Part shown: positions 7,230 to 17,048 of the stretch, piece after piece | Layout of the letters: every line of letters begins with the position of its first letter | Position numbering within the stretch: position 1 is the first letter of the stretch | Assembly (NCBI RefSeq): GCF_004168205.1 | Contig: NZ_RCYB01000015.1 | Coordinates: forward strand, 1 to 40,737 | From: Catenibacterium sp. co_0103 | GTDB taxonomy: Bacteria; Bacillota_I; Bacilli_A; Erysipelotrichales; Coprobacillaceae | Length of the DNA stretch: 40,737 nucleotides | Direction of reading: 5' to 3' | Program-made: the position numbers and the translations under genes | Notes under the pieces: generated by a model | Told to the model about the DNA's origin: nothing | The model's database searches: none | What the model saw: the letters and a program-made list of their open reading frames with translations, nothing else

Positions 7230-8840
7230 TTATTTAATAGTTACGTATTTGAATGTATAAGGAACACCAACTGCTGAATGAACAAGTCCTTTTACATTCT
7301 TAGCCTTTAATGCTGCAGCACCCTTTTCGAATACTGGAATATAAGCTAAATCATCAAGTGCAGTCTTTTCTACCTGAGTCATTAAGTCCCAACGTTTATT
7401 TAAGTCTGATTCAGTCTGAACCTGTTTCATTAATGAATCAACTTTAGCATTGCTGTACTTACCAAAGTTATTTGAGTTACCAGTCAAGAATAAGTTTAAG
7501 TAAGTTGTTGGATCAGCGTAGTCTGGACCCCAACGAGTACATGCAATCTCGTAAGTACCATGTTCTTCTCTGTTGTAGATTCTGTCTTTCTTAACAGTTG
7601 CAACCATGTTTACCTTCAAGCCTTTTAACTTAGTGAATGAACCCTGTAAGTATTCAGCCATAGTATCCATTGGTGATTCATCAGTACCATATAATAAATC
7701 AACTGTGATTGTATCAGTACCTAATTCTTTCTTAGCTGCATCTAAGTATTCCTGAGCCTTCTTAACATCGTAACCTACAAGAACACCTGCATCATCACGG
7801 AAGTCTTTACCAGCTGGGCTCTTAGATAACTGTGATGGAACCATACCAGTAGCAGCTCTAGAACCATCCTTTAAGACGCTTTCACATAAGTCTTTTCTGT
7901 TAATTGCGTAAGACAATGCTTCTCTTACGTTCTTATCAGCAAGAGTCTTAACTTGGAAGTTTAAGTTTAAGTAGAATAAGAAACCTTCATTGAATGTTGT
8001 GAAAGTATCTTTACCTTTATACTTATCTACTAATGTAGAGTTAATTGTTGCATAGTCAACTTTACCATTGTCAAAGTTCTGTGCAGCAGTCTTAGGATCC
8101 TGTACTAGGAACATTTCAAGGTTCTTAGTCTTAACTGCTTTTGCATCATAGTACTTATCGTTCTTAGTGAATGTTGCTTTGTTACCTTTGATCCACTTAG
8201 TCATCTTATAAGCACCATTAGATAATGTGTATTCTGGTTTAGTACCATAGTTCTTACCACATTTTTCAACGAACTTTTCGTTCTGCGGATAGTAGCATGG
8301 GAAAGCCATTAAGTCTGTGAAATATGGAACCTTGTTGTTTAATTCAACAACTAAAGTCTTATCATCAGCTGCTTTAACACCTAAAGTGTTCATCTGTTCA
8401 TCAGTTGCCTTTGGGCCTAGGTCAATCAACTGACTCGCATTCTTAACTGATGCACCATCATCACCTAACATGTAAGCATATGTACCTGCATTCTTAATAA
8501 TTTTCTTCCAAGAATAAACGAAATCGTTGGCAGTGACCTCATCACCATTTGACCACTTAGCATCTTTTAAGTGGAAAGTGTAAGTCTTACCATCAGCACT
8601 TACATCCCAGTTCTTAGCTAATGCTGGAACAGTCTTGCCTTTGTCATTTAATGCTGTTAAGCCGTCTGTGATTGCGTGGATTGCGTTGTATGACATACCA
8701 TCATCAACTACTGCAGAATCCATACCCTGGATATCTAATTCACTTGCAAATCTGAAAGTATCTGTATCAGTTTTGCTTCCACATCCAGCAAGTAATGCCG
8801 CTGCCATACTTGCAGCAACTAAAACCTTTACTGTTTTCAT
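7230..8840 (-). CDS. oppA: Oligopeptide-binding lipoprotein OppA (SBP family 5)
   Basis: The 536-residue solute receptor of the transporter is lipid-anchored outside the membrane. The start is the ATG at 8840: GGAGGGG lies 4-8 bases upstream, and the resulting signal peptide MKTVKVLVAASMAAALLAGC ends in a lipobox with Cys20. The family 5 opening is clear (LTALNDKGKTVPALAKNW, then DGKTYTFHLKDAKWSNGD-x-V-x-ANDFVYSWK), and the C-terminal lobe has EIACTRWGPDYADPTTYLNLF, typical of OppA. First gene of the operon, with its own promoter; the hairpin behind it probably raises its level relative to the permeases. Peptide preference cannot be read from the sequence. Confidence 0.93.
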   Translation of the reverse strand: MKTVKVLVAASMAAALLAGCGSKTDTDTFRFASELDIQGMDSAVVDDGMSYNAIHAITDGLTALNDKGKTVPALAKNWDVSADGKTYTFHLKDAKWSNGDEVTANDFVYSWKKIIKNAGTYAYMLGDDGASVKNASQLIDLGPKATDEQMNTLGVKAADDKTLVVELNNKVPYFTDLMAFPCYYPQNEKFVEKCGKNYGTKPEYTLSNGAYKMTKWIKGNKATFTKNDKYYDAKAVKTKNLEMFLVQDPKTAAQNFDNGKVDYATINSTLVDKYKGKDTFTTFNEGFLFYLNLNFQVKTLADKNVREALSYAINRKDLCESVLKDGSRAATGMVPSQLSKSPAGKDFRDDAGVLVGYDVKKAQEYLDAAKKELGTDTITVDLLYGTDESPMDTMAEYLQGSFTKLKGLKVNMVATVKKDRIYNREEHGTYEIACTRWGPDYADPTTYLNLFLTGNSNNFGKYSNAKVDSLMKQVQTESDLNKRWDLMTQVEKTALDDLAYIPVFEKGAAALKAKNVKGLVHSAVGVPYTFKYVTIK

Positions 8841-8869
8841 ATTTTCCCCTCCATAATGGATATAATTGT

Positions 8870-8890
8870 ATGATAGCATCCAACTATCAT
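8870..8890. promoter_or_regulatory. Inverted repeat in the opp leader (possible operator)
   Basis: Perfect 7-bp arms ATGATAG (8870-8876) and CTATCAT (8884-8890) are separated by 7 bases. It falls just downstream of the predicted oppA transcription start, a usual place for a repressor site. The regulator is unknown. Confidence 0.45.
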
Positions 8891-8897
8891 GAAAAAC

Positions 8898-8926
8898 ATC
8901 TTACACTCTTTGTGTATACATGTCAA
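8898..8926 (-). promoter_or_regulatory. Promoter of the opp operon
   Basis: On the minus strand a perfect -35 TTGACA (8921-8926) and a -10 TAAGAT (8898-8903) are separated by 17 bp, about 60 bases before the oppA start. Confidence 0.75.
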
Positions 8927-9053
8927 TATTCATTAGTATAAATCTTTGTGCATTTCATGAATCTATTTTAGTTATTTGTCTTTTCTACAAATTGACTAAT
9001 TCTAATATTTTTTGCACTTAATTTATTATCACAAAAAGAAAAATCACGCATAT

Positions 9054-9076
9054 AAAAAAGGCACCAATCAGGTGCC
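9054..9076 (-). terminator. Terminator after thioredoxin
   Basis: GGCACC (9060-9065) and GGTGCC (9071-9076) form a 6-bp stem with a 5-base loop, followed on the minus strand by six T. Confidence 0.9.
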
Positions 9077-9078
9077 TC

Positions 9079-9387
9079 TTAGTCCATAAATGGGTTGATT
9101 TTATCAAGGATTGCATCCTTATTCGCAAAACCAATGATCTGTGTAACAGCCTTTCCTTCTTTAAAGAAAATCATGTTTGGAATTGACTGGACACCGTATT
9201 TTGATGCTAAATCAAGTTCATTGTCTACATTGACTTTAACAACAGTTAACTGATCATTTTCAGCATCTAATTCTTCTAATACTGGACCAACCATCTTACA
9301 AGGGCCACACCAGTCTGCATAGAAGTCTACTAATACATACTTATTGTTTAATGCTTCATTAAAACCGTTCTGATCTACAATTTTCAT
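9079..9387 (-). CDS. trxA: Thioredoxin
   Basis: This is a 102-residue single-domain thioredoxin. The redox centre is W-C27-G-P-C30 in VDFYADWCGPCK, and the cis-proline loop is SIPNMIFF. Both termini match the usual family length. The start is the ATG at 9387 (MKIVDQNG), with GAGGTG 7 bases before it; an in-frame GTG at 9396 overlaps that site. It reduces disulfides in cytosolic proteins, recharged by thioredoxin reductase, which is not in this window. A clean terminator follows. Confidence 0.96.
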   Translation of the reverse strand: MKIVDQNGFNEALNNKYVLVDFYADWCGPCKMVGPVLEELDAENDQLTVVKVNVDNELDLASKYGVQSIPNMIFFKEGKAVTQIIGFANKDAILDKINPFMD

Positions 9388-9435
9388 ATTCTTCACCTCA
9401 CCTATATTTAAACAGATTGAAGAATATTCCGCAAC

Positions 9436-10230
9436 TTATTTGCTTAGATGAATATCATAGGTCGTATAGGCAAGTTCTATGCCTTCTTCGTTGAAACGCT
9501 TATTCATATTTTCAAGTAAACTACACCTAAGTATTTCATAGTCATCTGTGGCTGCCCATACTCTAAGTGTAAAGGTTAATGCACTATCCTTATATTCTGT
9601 CATATTCACAAATGGTGGAATATCATGGAGACAATAAGGATTAGATAAGGCTTCTTCCATAATAACCTTCTTAACTAATTCTGTATCACTATCCATTACA
9701 ACATCAAAGTTTAAATCTACACGACGCATTTCTTCACTTGAATAGTTCACTAATGGTGAGTGTGCTAACTGTGAATTAGGAATGACAATCTTCTTATTAT
9801 CTAAAGTAAGTAGATTTGTATAGAGTAAAGAGATTTCCTGGATTCTTCCTGTGACACCTGCAACTTCAATTAGGTCTCCTTTTGAAAAAGGTTTCGCTAG
9901 TAAGATGATAATACCATCAAAGAAACTGGCAAGTGAATCTTTAATAGCAAGTGCAAAAGCAGCAGAAGCTGCAGTAAATATAGCAAGAATAGAACTTGTA
10001 TTAATACCAAGCTGTGATAGAGCCATAATCGCAATAATCACAATAAAGACTGTCTTGATGATTGTCTTAAAGAAGTTTAAGACAATTTCATCCTGTGAAG
10101 ACTTTTCTATAAATTTTGTAAATAACTTATCAAAAATTTTATATACAATATATCCAATAACTATAATGATAAGGGCTTGAAGAGCTTTCTCTCCCATGCC
10201 ATAAAGTGTTTCTAAGTATTTTTTCACCAT
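9436..10230 (-). CDS. mscS: Small-conductance mechanosensitive channel, MscS family
   Basis: This 264-residue inner-membrane channel releases solutes on osmotic down-shock. Three helices are visible: about residues 15-35 (ALQALIIIVIGYIVYKIF), 55-78 (TVFIVIIAIMALSQLGI) and the pore helix TM3 (ILAIFTAASAAFALAIKDSL, then ASFFDG). Next comes the MscS beta domain with FSKGDLIEVAGVTGRIQEI and NKKIVIPNSQL, then the mixed alpha/beta C-terminus. I choose the ATG at 10230 (MVKKYLETL) because GAAAGGA lies 9 bases upstream; the earlier ATG codons overlap that site. Confidence 0.93.
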   Translation of the reverse strand: MVKKYLETLYGMGEKALQALIIIVIGYIVYKIFDKLFTKFIEKSSQDEIVLNFFKTIIKTVFIVIIAIMALSQLGINTSSILAIFTAASAAFALAIKDSLASFFDGIIILLAKPFSKGDLIEVAGVTGRIQEISLLYTNLLTLDNKKIVIPNSQLAHSPLVNYSSEEMRRVDLNFDVVMDSDTELVKKVIMEEALSNPYCLHDIPPFVNMTEYKDSALTFTLRVWAATDDYEILRCSLLENMNKRFNEEGIELAYTTYDIHLSK

Positions 10231-10292
10231 TTTTGTAAATCCTTTCATGTACATTTACAGTAATTCGTCTAACTTGATTAGTCAAGAAAATG

Positions 10293-10320
10293 TTGATTTA
10301 TTCCTCAAAATTGTTAAAAT
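10293..10320 (+). promoter_or_regulatory. Probable promoter of the DegV gene
   Basis: TTGATT (10293-10298) and TAAAAT (10315-10320) are spaced by 16 bp, 26 bases before the chosen start. It lies in the divergent gap with mscS. Confidence 0.5.
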
Positions 10321-10346
10321 TGTGTTTGACTGAAGGAGGTCCTTGT

Positions 10347-11207
10347 ATGAAAATTGCAATCATGACAGATAGTAACTCTGGCATTACACAGGCAGAAGCA
10401 AAAGAATTAGGTATCTATTGTATTCCGATGCCTTTCACTATAGATGGTAAAGAATTTGAAGAAGATATCAATTTAACACAAGAACATTTCTATGAAAAAT
10501 TAATGAGTGGTGCAGAAGTATTCACTTCACAGCCAACAATTGGTATTATCGCAAAGAAGTGGGATGAAATATTAAAAACACATGACGCTATTATTCATAT
10601 TCCTATGAGCAGTGGCTTATCTGGAAGTTGTCAGACAGCAATGATGATGGCGGATGAAGATCAGTATAAAGGAAAAGTATTTGTTGTGGATTCTCAAAGA
10701 ATCTCAGCTACGCAAAAGGCTGATGTTCTAGATGCTATTGCTATGGCAGATAAGGGATATAGTGCCAAAGAGATTTATGATTATCTTATGAACAATAAGA
10801 TGAATGCCACTATCTATATTACTGTAGATACACTTGAATATTTAAAGAAGGGTGGACGTTTATCCCCTGCTGCTGCAACTCTTGCTGGTTTATTAAAGAT
10901 TAAACCTATTCTTACTATTCAAGGTGAAAAGTTAGATAAATATGGTACTTCACGTACTATGAAAAAAGCTCGTAAGATGATGATTGACCAGGTAAAACAG
11001 GATATTAGTGATCGTGGCTGGGGTGATGATTATGAAGTAGCATGTGTTTATTCTTATGATAAAGAAGCTGCTTTAGATTATTTAGAACAAGTGAAAGAAG
11101 CATTCCCTGATAAAGAGGTCATCTTTGACCGTTTATCATTAAGTGTTGCCTGCCATATCGGTCCAGGTTCACTTGCAGTAGCTGCCTATAAGAAAGGTTC
11201 TTATTAA
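10347..11207 (+). CDS. DegV family fatty-acid-binding protein
   Basis: This 286-residue protein begins at the ATG at 10347, right after a strong GAAGGAGG site; upstream in-frame codons lack one. The opening MKIAIMTDSNSGI and the segments TSQPTIG, IPMSSGLSGSCQTA and VDSQRISATQ are the conserved lipid-pocket elements of DegV/FakB proteins, with GGRLSPAAATLAGLLKIKPIL in the C-terminal lobe. FakB proteins present a bound fatty acid to the kinase FakA for phospholipid synthesis. No fakA is nearby, so the partner and the preferred fatty acid are unknown. A terminator follows directly. Confidence 0.92.
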   Translation: MKIAIMTDSNSGITQAEAKELGIYCIPMPFTIDGKEFEEDINLTQEHFYEKLMSGAEVFTSQPTIGIIAKKWDEILKTHDAIIHIPMSSGLSGSCQTAMMMADEDQYKGKVFVVDSQRISATQKADVLDAIAMADKGYSAKEIYDYLMNNKMNATIYITVDTLEYLKKGGRLSPAAATLAGLLKIKPILTIQGEKLDKYGTSRTMKKARKMMIDQVKQDISDRGWGDDYEVACVYSYDKEAALDYLEQVKEAFPDKEVIFDRLSLSVACHIGPGSLAVAAYKKGSY

Positions 11208-11232
11208 GATGTTCGATAGAACATCTTTTTTT
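11206..11232 (+). terminator. Terminator after the DegV gene
   Basis: AAGATGTTC and GAACATCTT arms (11206-11214, 11219-11227) with a GATA loop, then a T-run. The stem overlaps the stop codon. Confidence 0.9.
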
Positions 11233-11259
11233 AATTTTTGCTTGTATTCCCTTACAACA

Positions 11260-11288
11260 TTGATTATTCACTTTTTTTATATTATTAT
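11260..11288 (+). promoter_or_regulatory. Possible promoter for RNase J
   Basis: TTGATT (11260-11265) and TATTAT (11283-11288) are spaced by 17 bp in a very AT-rich gap, about 45 bases before the RNase J start. Confidence 0.4.
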
Positions 11289-11335
11289 TTTAATGAATGA
11301 TTTTACATTTTTGAGAAAGAGGTGGATAGTGATTT

Positions 11336-13081
11336 ATGTCAGTCGATAATACTGAAAAGAAAAAGACATTCAAACCTCACCGTTCTAAAAGAAGATTCCC
11401 TTCTACACATCATAATGTTAAAACACAGGGAACAAAGATATTCGCATTAGGCGGTTTAAATGAGGTTGGTAAAAATACTTACTGTATTGAATGTAATGAT
11501 GAAATGATTATTATTGATGCAGGTGTTAAATTTGCATCTGAAGGTCTTCCTGGGATTGATTATGTTATTCCAGATTATACTTATTTAAGAAAGAATAATA
11601 AAAAGATCAAGGGATTATTTATTACACATGGCCATGAAGACCATATTGGGGGTATTCCTTTCTTATTAAGACTAGTGAATATACCATTTATTTATGCTTC
11701 TCCATTGGCTTGTGCCATGATTAGAAGAAAACTAGAGGAACACCATCTTACACATGTAACTAAGATGATTCCTATTAACCATGAAAGTTCTATCAAAACT
11801 AAATATTTTAATATTGGTTTCTTTAATACAAACCATTCTATTCCTGAATCTATGGGGATTATTGTAAATACACCTGATGGTCGTATTGTAGAAACAGGTG
11901 ACTTTAAGTTTGATTTATCTCCAGTTGCTAATCCTGCTGATTATCAGATTATGAGTTTCTTAGGTGAAACAGGTGTTGATTTATTAATGAGTGATAGTAC
12001 GAACGCAGAAGTACCTACATTCTCTATTAGTGAAAAGACTGTTGCAGGACAGGTACAGGAAGAATTCAGAAAGACTGAAGGACGTATTATTGTTGCAACA
12101 TTCGCATCTAATATACATAGAGTACAGCAGATTGTAGAAGCTGCTGTTAAGTTTAATCGTAAGATTCTTGTATATGGACGTTCAATGGTCAACAATATTG
12201 ATGTTGCAAGAAAGATGGGTTATATCAAGTGTCCTGATCGTTTCTTTATTAAGAATGATGAAGCAAAACATCTTCCTGATAATGAAATACTAATTCTATG
12301 TACTGGATCTCAGGGTGAGGCACTTGCTGCATTAAATAGAATTGCGAATGGTACACATCGTCAGATTAAGATTAAACCTGGTGATACTGTATTATTCTCA
12401 TCTAACCCTATTCCTGGTAACCAATCTTCTGTATCACGTTTAATTAATAAGTTATATCGTTCTGGAGCAAGAGTTCTAGAAAACTCTATGATTAGTAACC
12501 TTCATACTTCTGGACATGCTTCTCAGGAAGAACAGAAGCTCATGATGCTTCTTACTAAGCCTAAATACTTCTTCCCAGTTCATGGTGAACATAAAATGCT
12601 TTGTATACATAAAAAATTATATGAAGAAGTAGGCGGAAAGCCTGATCATGCATTTGTATTAAGTAATGGGGATTGTTTATGCTTAAAGGATCATGAGATA
12701 TTCCAGACAAGAAGCGTACATGCAGATGATATTTATGTAGATGGTAATGATTTAACAGGTTTATCTACAGCAGTATTACATGACCGTCAGATTTTAAGTG
12801 AAGATGGCATGGTTGCAGTACTTATTAGTATGGATTCTCATGCAGGTATCTTACTTCATAAACCAGTTATTATGAGCCGTGGATTTGTTTATATGAAAGA
12901 TAGTAAACCTATGATTTATGGAGCAGAAATGGCTGTGGATCGTAAGCTACGTGCTTTATTGCAGGAAAAAACAACATTTGGTGAAATTAAGAATACAATC
13001 AGAGAAACATTAACATCTTATTTCTATACTAAGACAAAGAGAAGACCGATGATTATTCCTGTCATCATGAATAAGAAATAA
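11336..13081 (+). CDS. rnj: Ribonuclease J
   Basis: This 581-residue enzyme has a metallo-beta-lactamase and beta-CASP core. RNase J combines 5'-3' exonuclease and endonuclease activity in mRNA decay and rRNA maturation in Firmicutes. The zinc motif is H98-G-H-E-D-H103, followed by NHSIPES, ETGDFKFD and, near residue 390, NLHTSGHASQEE, where the last His is a metal ligand. The basic N-terminal tail (KPHRSKRRF) is usual for RNase J. The start at 11336 has AGAGGTGG about 11 bases upstream. The stop overlaps the next ATG by one base, so the two genes are coupled. I cannot tell J1 from J2 by eye. Confidence 0.93.
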   Translation: MSVDNTEKKKTFKPHRSKRRFPSTHHNVKTQGTKIFALGGLNEVGKNTYCIECNDEMIIIDAGVKFASEGLPGIDYVIPDYTYLRKNNKKIKGLFITHGHEDHIGGIPFLLRLVNIPFIYASPLACAMIRRKLEEHHLTHVTKMIPINHESSIKTKYFNIGFFNTNHSIPESMGIIVNTPDGRIVETGDFKFDLSPVANPADYQIMSFLGETGVDLLMSDSTNAEVPTFSISEKTVAGQVQEEFRKTEGRIIVATFASNIHRVQQIVEAAVKFNRKILVYGRSMVNNIDVARKMGYIKCPDRFFIKNDEAKHLPDNEILILCTGSQGEALAALNRIANGTHRQIKIKPGDTVLFSSNPIPGNQSSVSRLINKLYRSGARVLENSMISNLHTSGHASQEEQKLMMLLTKPKYFFPVHGEHKMLCIHKKLYEEVGGKPDHAFVLSNGDCLCLKDHEIFQTRSVHADDIYVDGNDLTGLSTAVLHDRQILSEDGMVAVLISMDSHAGILLHKPVIMSRGFVYMKDSKPMIYGAEMAVDRKLRALLQEKTTFGEIKNTIRETLTSYFYTKTKRRPMIIPVIMNKK

Positions 13082-13878
13082 TGAAGAAAAAGAAAATTAT
13101 TCGTACTGGTATTCTTGCAATTATTGTTTTCGCATTGGTGTTGTTTGGTGGTTATACATGTCTCTTTTCTAGAACACATTATTCTTTTACAAGAATGACT
13201 TATAGTAATGGATTATTACCTGATGGTTTTAAAAACTTTAAGATTGTAAATTTATCCGATATACATATCACAACGTCTAAAGATATTGATCGTTTTGAAC
13301 AAATTGTAGATGAGATAGAAGATCAAAGTTATGATATGGTTGTATTTACTGGAGACCTGTATGAAAGTAAATCTATTGAGGATGCAAGAGTACAAAAGAT
13401 CTTAAAGAAGCTCCAGCCAGGTTATGGTAAGTTTGCGGTACTTGGTGATGAAGATCATGCACATGCTGAAGAAGTGACTAATATCCTTAATGAAGGTGGA
13501 TTTGAAGTACTTAATAACAGTGCTCGTACTATTCATTATCGTAATAGTTCTTTTACCCTTTATGGACAATCTATTAATAGTCAGGAAGAAATACCTGCTT
13601 CTGACGGGTTTGTCTTAACCTTAAGTCATTATCCTGATAGTTTTAGTCAAAATAAAGGACATACACATTTACAGTTATCTGGACATAGTAATGGTGGGAC
13701 TATCTGGTTCCCTGGTATTGGACCACTTGTAAAGTGTAATAATGCAACTACCTATAATCATGGAAGTTATACAGAAAGTGGTTCTGAGCTTATTGTAAGT
13801 AATGGTGTAGCGCCACGTCATAACTATCATTTTAAAGTATTGTGTGAAAATGAGATTATTATAATTACATTCGAGTAG
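13081..13878 (+). CDS. Membrane-anchored metallophosphoesterase (YkuE-like) with altered metal motifs
   Basis: This is a 265-residue protein with one N-terminal membrane helix (about residues 6-26), so the domain should face outside. The calcineurin-type fold is recognisable: D60-I-H62 in NLSDIHI, GDL at 91-93, SHYPD around 183 and LSGH202. Two canonical ligands are changed: the GNHD motif reads G-D123-E-D-H, and the final GHTH motif reads G-H202-S-N204. Relatives include YkuE and lipid A-type phosphoesterases. With two altered positions it may bind metal differently or be a poor enzyme. It is translated from an overlapping TAATG behind RNase J, an unexplained pairing. Confidence 0.8.
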   Translation: MKKKKIIRTGILAIIVFALVLFGGYTCLFSRTHYSFTRMTYSNGLLPDGFKNFKIVNLSDIHITTSKDIDRFEQIVDEIEDQSYDMVVFTGDLYESKSIEDARVQKILKKLQPGYGKFAVLGDEDHAHAEEVTNILNEGGFEVLNNSARTIHYRNSSFTLYGQSINSQEEIPASDGFVLTLSHYPDSFSQNKGHTHLQLSGHSNGGTIWFPGIGPLVKCNNATTYNHGSYTESGSELIVSNGVAPRHNYHFKVLCENEIIIITFE

Positions 13879-13900
13879 GGATTTTAATCCCTACTCTTTT
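13873..13900 (+). terminator. Terminator after the metallophosphoesterase
   Basis: Perfect 10-bp arms (13873-13882, 13887-13896) with a TTTA loop, then TTTT. The stem includes the stop codon. Confidence 0.9.
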
Positions 13901-13962
13901 CTTTTACTTTCATATAAGGAGTAAGATTGGTAAAATAGAGATAGGGAAATGAGGTGATTCCC

Positions 13963-14985
13963 ATGAAAACAAAGAAGAGCTATATCTTGAATATTGCATT
14001 AATTTTTGTGATTAGTGGTATATCTTTATACTTATCAGTAGGTTCTGAAGTCTCTACTGTATTTACAACAATTACTACAGCGCATCCTTTCTGGCTATTC
14101 ATCTTATGTTTTATTATGTTTATGTATTATGTATTTGATGGACTCGCTACAATGATCTTTGCGCGTTTATATAAGAAAGACTTTACTCTTAAAGAAGGTT
14201 TTGTGAATGGACTTGTAGGTACTTTATTTAGTGGTTTAACTCCTTCTTCTTCAGGAGGACAGTTCGCCCAGGTGTTTGTATTTAATAACCAGGGAATCTC
14301 CCCTGCCATTTCTACAAGTATCTTACTCATGTGCTTTATTAGTTATCAAATAGTGATTATGGGCTTTACTGCAGTGATTATGATTGTGGATTCAGCCTAC
14401 TTCTTAGATAAAGGTGTAGGTGTATCCTCTATGGCAGCCGTTGGATTTCTTATTAATGCGGTAGTCACTCTTCTATTATTTGCAGGTGCTAAAAGCAAGA
14501 AGTTCCAGAACTTTATTATAGATAAAGTAGTCTATCTTCTTTCTAAAACACCACTTATAAAAGATTATGAATCAACATGCTTTAGAATTCAGAATTACTT
14601 TGGTGAATTTAGAGAACAGATGAAAGTATTACAGAAAAATAAAAAAGCTTTATTACAGACAGTATTATGTAATATAGTGAAACTTACTATTATCTACTCT
14701 ACACCATTCTTTTCATGTCTTGCTTTAGGAATAAAAGTATCAGTTACCCTATTTGTACAGTTCTTAGGACTGGCTTCTATTATTAATTTAATTAATACAT
14801 TTCTCCCTATTCCTGGTGCATCAGGTGGTAGTGAAGGATGTTATATGATCTTATTTGGTTTCTTAGGAAGAGCTAATGCTTCTAGTTCTATGTTCTTATG
14901 GCGTTTCTTCTCTTTCTATTTTGGATTAATACTTGGTATGATTACATTTATCGTTGCGAAAGATACAAAACGAAAAGACGATTAA
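13963..14985 (+). CDS. UPF0104 / lysylphosphatidylglycerol synthase transmembrane-domain family protein
   Basis: This polytopic membrane protein of 340 residues has about eight helices. The segments GLVGTLFSGLTPSSSGGQFA, ISTSILLMCFISYQIV and the late FLPIPGASGGSEG are the hallmark of the MprF-flippase-like UPF0104 family. The cytosolic aminoacyl-transferase half of MprF is absent, so this is the flippase-like half alone; related proteins act in lipid or lipoglycan transport. The start is the ATG at 13963 with GAGGTGA 5 bases before it; the in-frame GTG at 13954 lies inside that site. No partner gene nearby reveals the lipid. Confidence 0.85.
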   Translation: MKTKKSYILNIALIFVISGISLYLSVGSEVSTVFTTITTAHPFWLFILCFIMFMYYVFDGLATMIFARLYKKDFTLKEGFVNGLVGTLFSGLTPSSSGGQFAQVFVFNNQGISPAISTSILLMCFISYQIVIMGFTAVIMIVDSAYFLDKGVGVSSMAAVGFLINAVVTLLLFAGAKSKKFQNFIIDKVVYLLSKTPLIKDYESTCFRIQNYFGEFREQMKVLQKNKKALLQTVLCNIVKLTIIYSTPFFSCLALGIKVSVTLFVQFLGLASIINLINTFLPIPGASGGSEGCYMILFGFLGRANASSSMFLWRFFSFYFGLILGMITFIVAKDTKRKDD

Positions 14986-15009
14986 GTCACTCTTAGGAGT
15001 GGCTTTTTT
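14985..15009 (+). terminator. Terminator before groES
   Basis: AGTCACTC (14985-14992) pairs with GAGTGGCT (14997-15004, one G-T pair) around a TTAG loop, followed by six T. Confidence 0.88.
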
Positions 15010-15041
15010 GTGCACTTTTATCCAATCTGCCCAAAAATGAA

Positions 15042-15112
15042 TTAGCACTCTTCTTGACAATGTGCTAATAAGAACTATAATACTCTTAGCAATCAAATAA
15101 AAAGAGTGCTAA
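15042..15112 (+). promoter_or_regulatory. groESL promoter flanked by two CIRCE (HrcA) operators
   Basis: The promoter is TTGACA (15054-15059), a 16-bp gap, then TATAAT (15076-15081). CIRCE 1 (15042-15068) is TTAGCACTC, nine bases, ATGTGCTAA, and overlaps the -35. CIRCE 2 (15086-15112) is TTAGCAATC, nine bases, GAGTGCTAA, just after the start of transcription. The consensus is TTAGCACTC-N9-GAGTGCTAA, so each site has one good and one weaker arm. HrcA repression of heat-shock induction is expected; hrcA is not in the window. Confidence 0.93.
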
Positions 15113-15127
15113 CAAGGAGGAATAATT

Positions 15128-15388
15128 ATGTTGAAACCTTTAAATAAGAATATCGTATTAAAGAAAGAAGAAGTAGAAAATAAGACAGCTAGTGGTATTA
15201 TTCTCACTACTGAGACAAAGAGTCTTCCTACTGTTGGAGAAGTTGTGGCAGTAGGTCCTCAATGTGAAAATGATTTAAAAGAAAAAGATCGTGTTGTATT
15301 CAAGGAATACTCAGGTACAAAAGTTAAACTTGATGGTGTTGAATATATTGTGATAGACGAGAAAGATGTTCTCGCATGTATTGAATAG
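15128..15388 (+). CDS. groES: Co-chaperonin GroES
   Basis: This 86-residue heptameric lid of the GroEL cage shows the Cpn10 pattern: LKPLNKNIVLKKEEVENKTA, the mobile loop ASGIILTTETKSLPTVGEVVAVG (shortened here for length limits only in wording), and a late strand with VKLDGVEYIVIDEKDVLA. It is some eight residues shorter than E. coli GroES. The ribosome site AAGGAGG lies 8 bases upstream of ATG. It is followed after 12 bases by groEL. Confidence 0.96.
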   Translation: MLKPLNKNIVLKKEEVENKTASGIILTTETKSLPTVGEVVAVGPQCENDLKEKDRVVFKEYSGTKVKLDGVEYIVIDEKDVLACIE

Positions 15389-15397
15389 GAGGAATAA

Positions 15398-17020
<1,623 letters not shown>

Positions 17021-17045
17021 AAAAAGCCAGAAATTCTGGCTTTTC
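17021..17045. terminator. Bidirectional terminator between groEL and the aminotransferase
   Basis: GCCAGA (17026-17031) and TCTGGC (17035-17040) form a short stem with A-tract on the left and T-tract on the right, so it can serve both converging genes. Confidence 0.8.
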
Positions 17046-17048
17046 TTA

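Noticed and set aside
8927..9053. Small coding gene in the opp/thioredoxin gap
   Set aside because: Only a short AT-rich frame without ribosome site is present.
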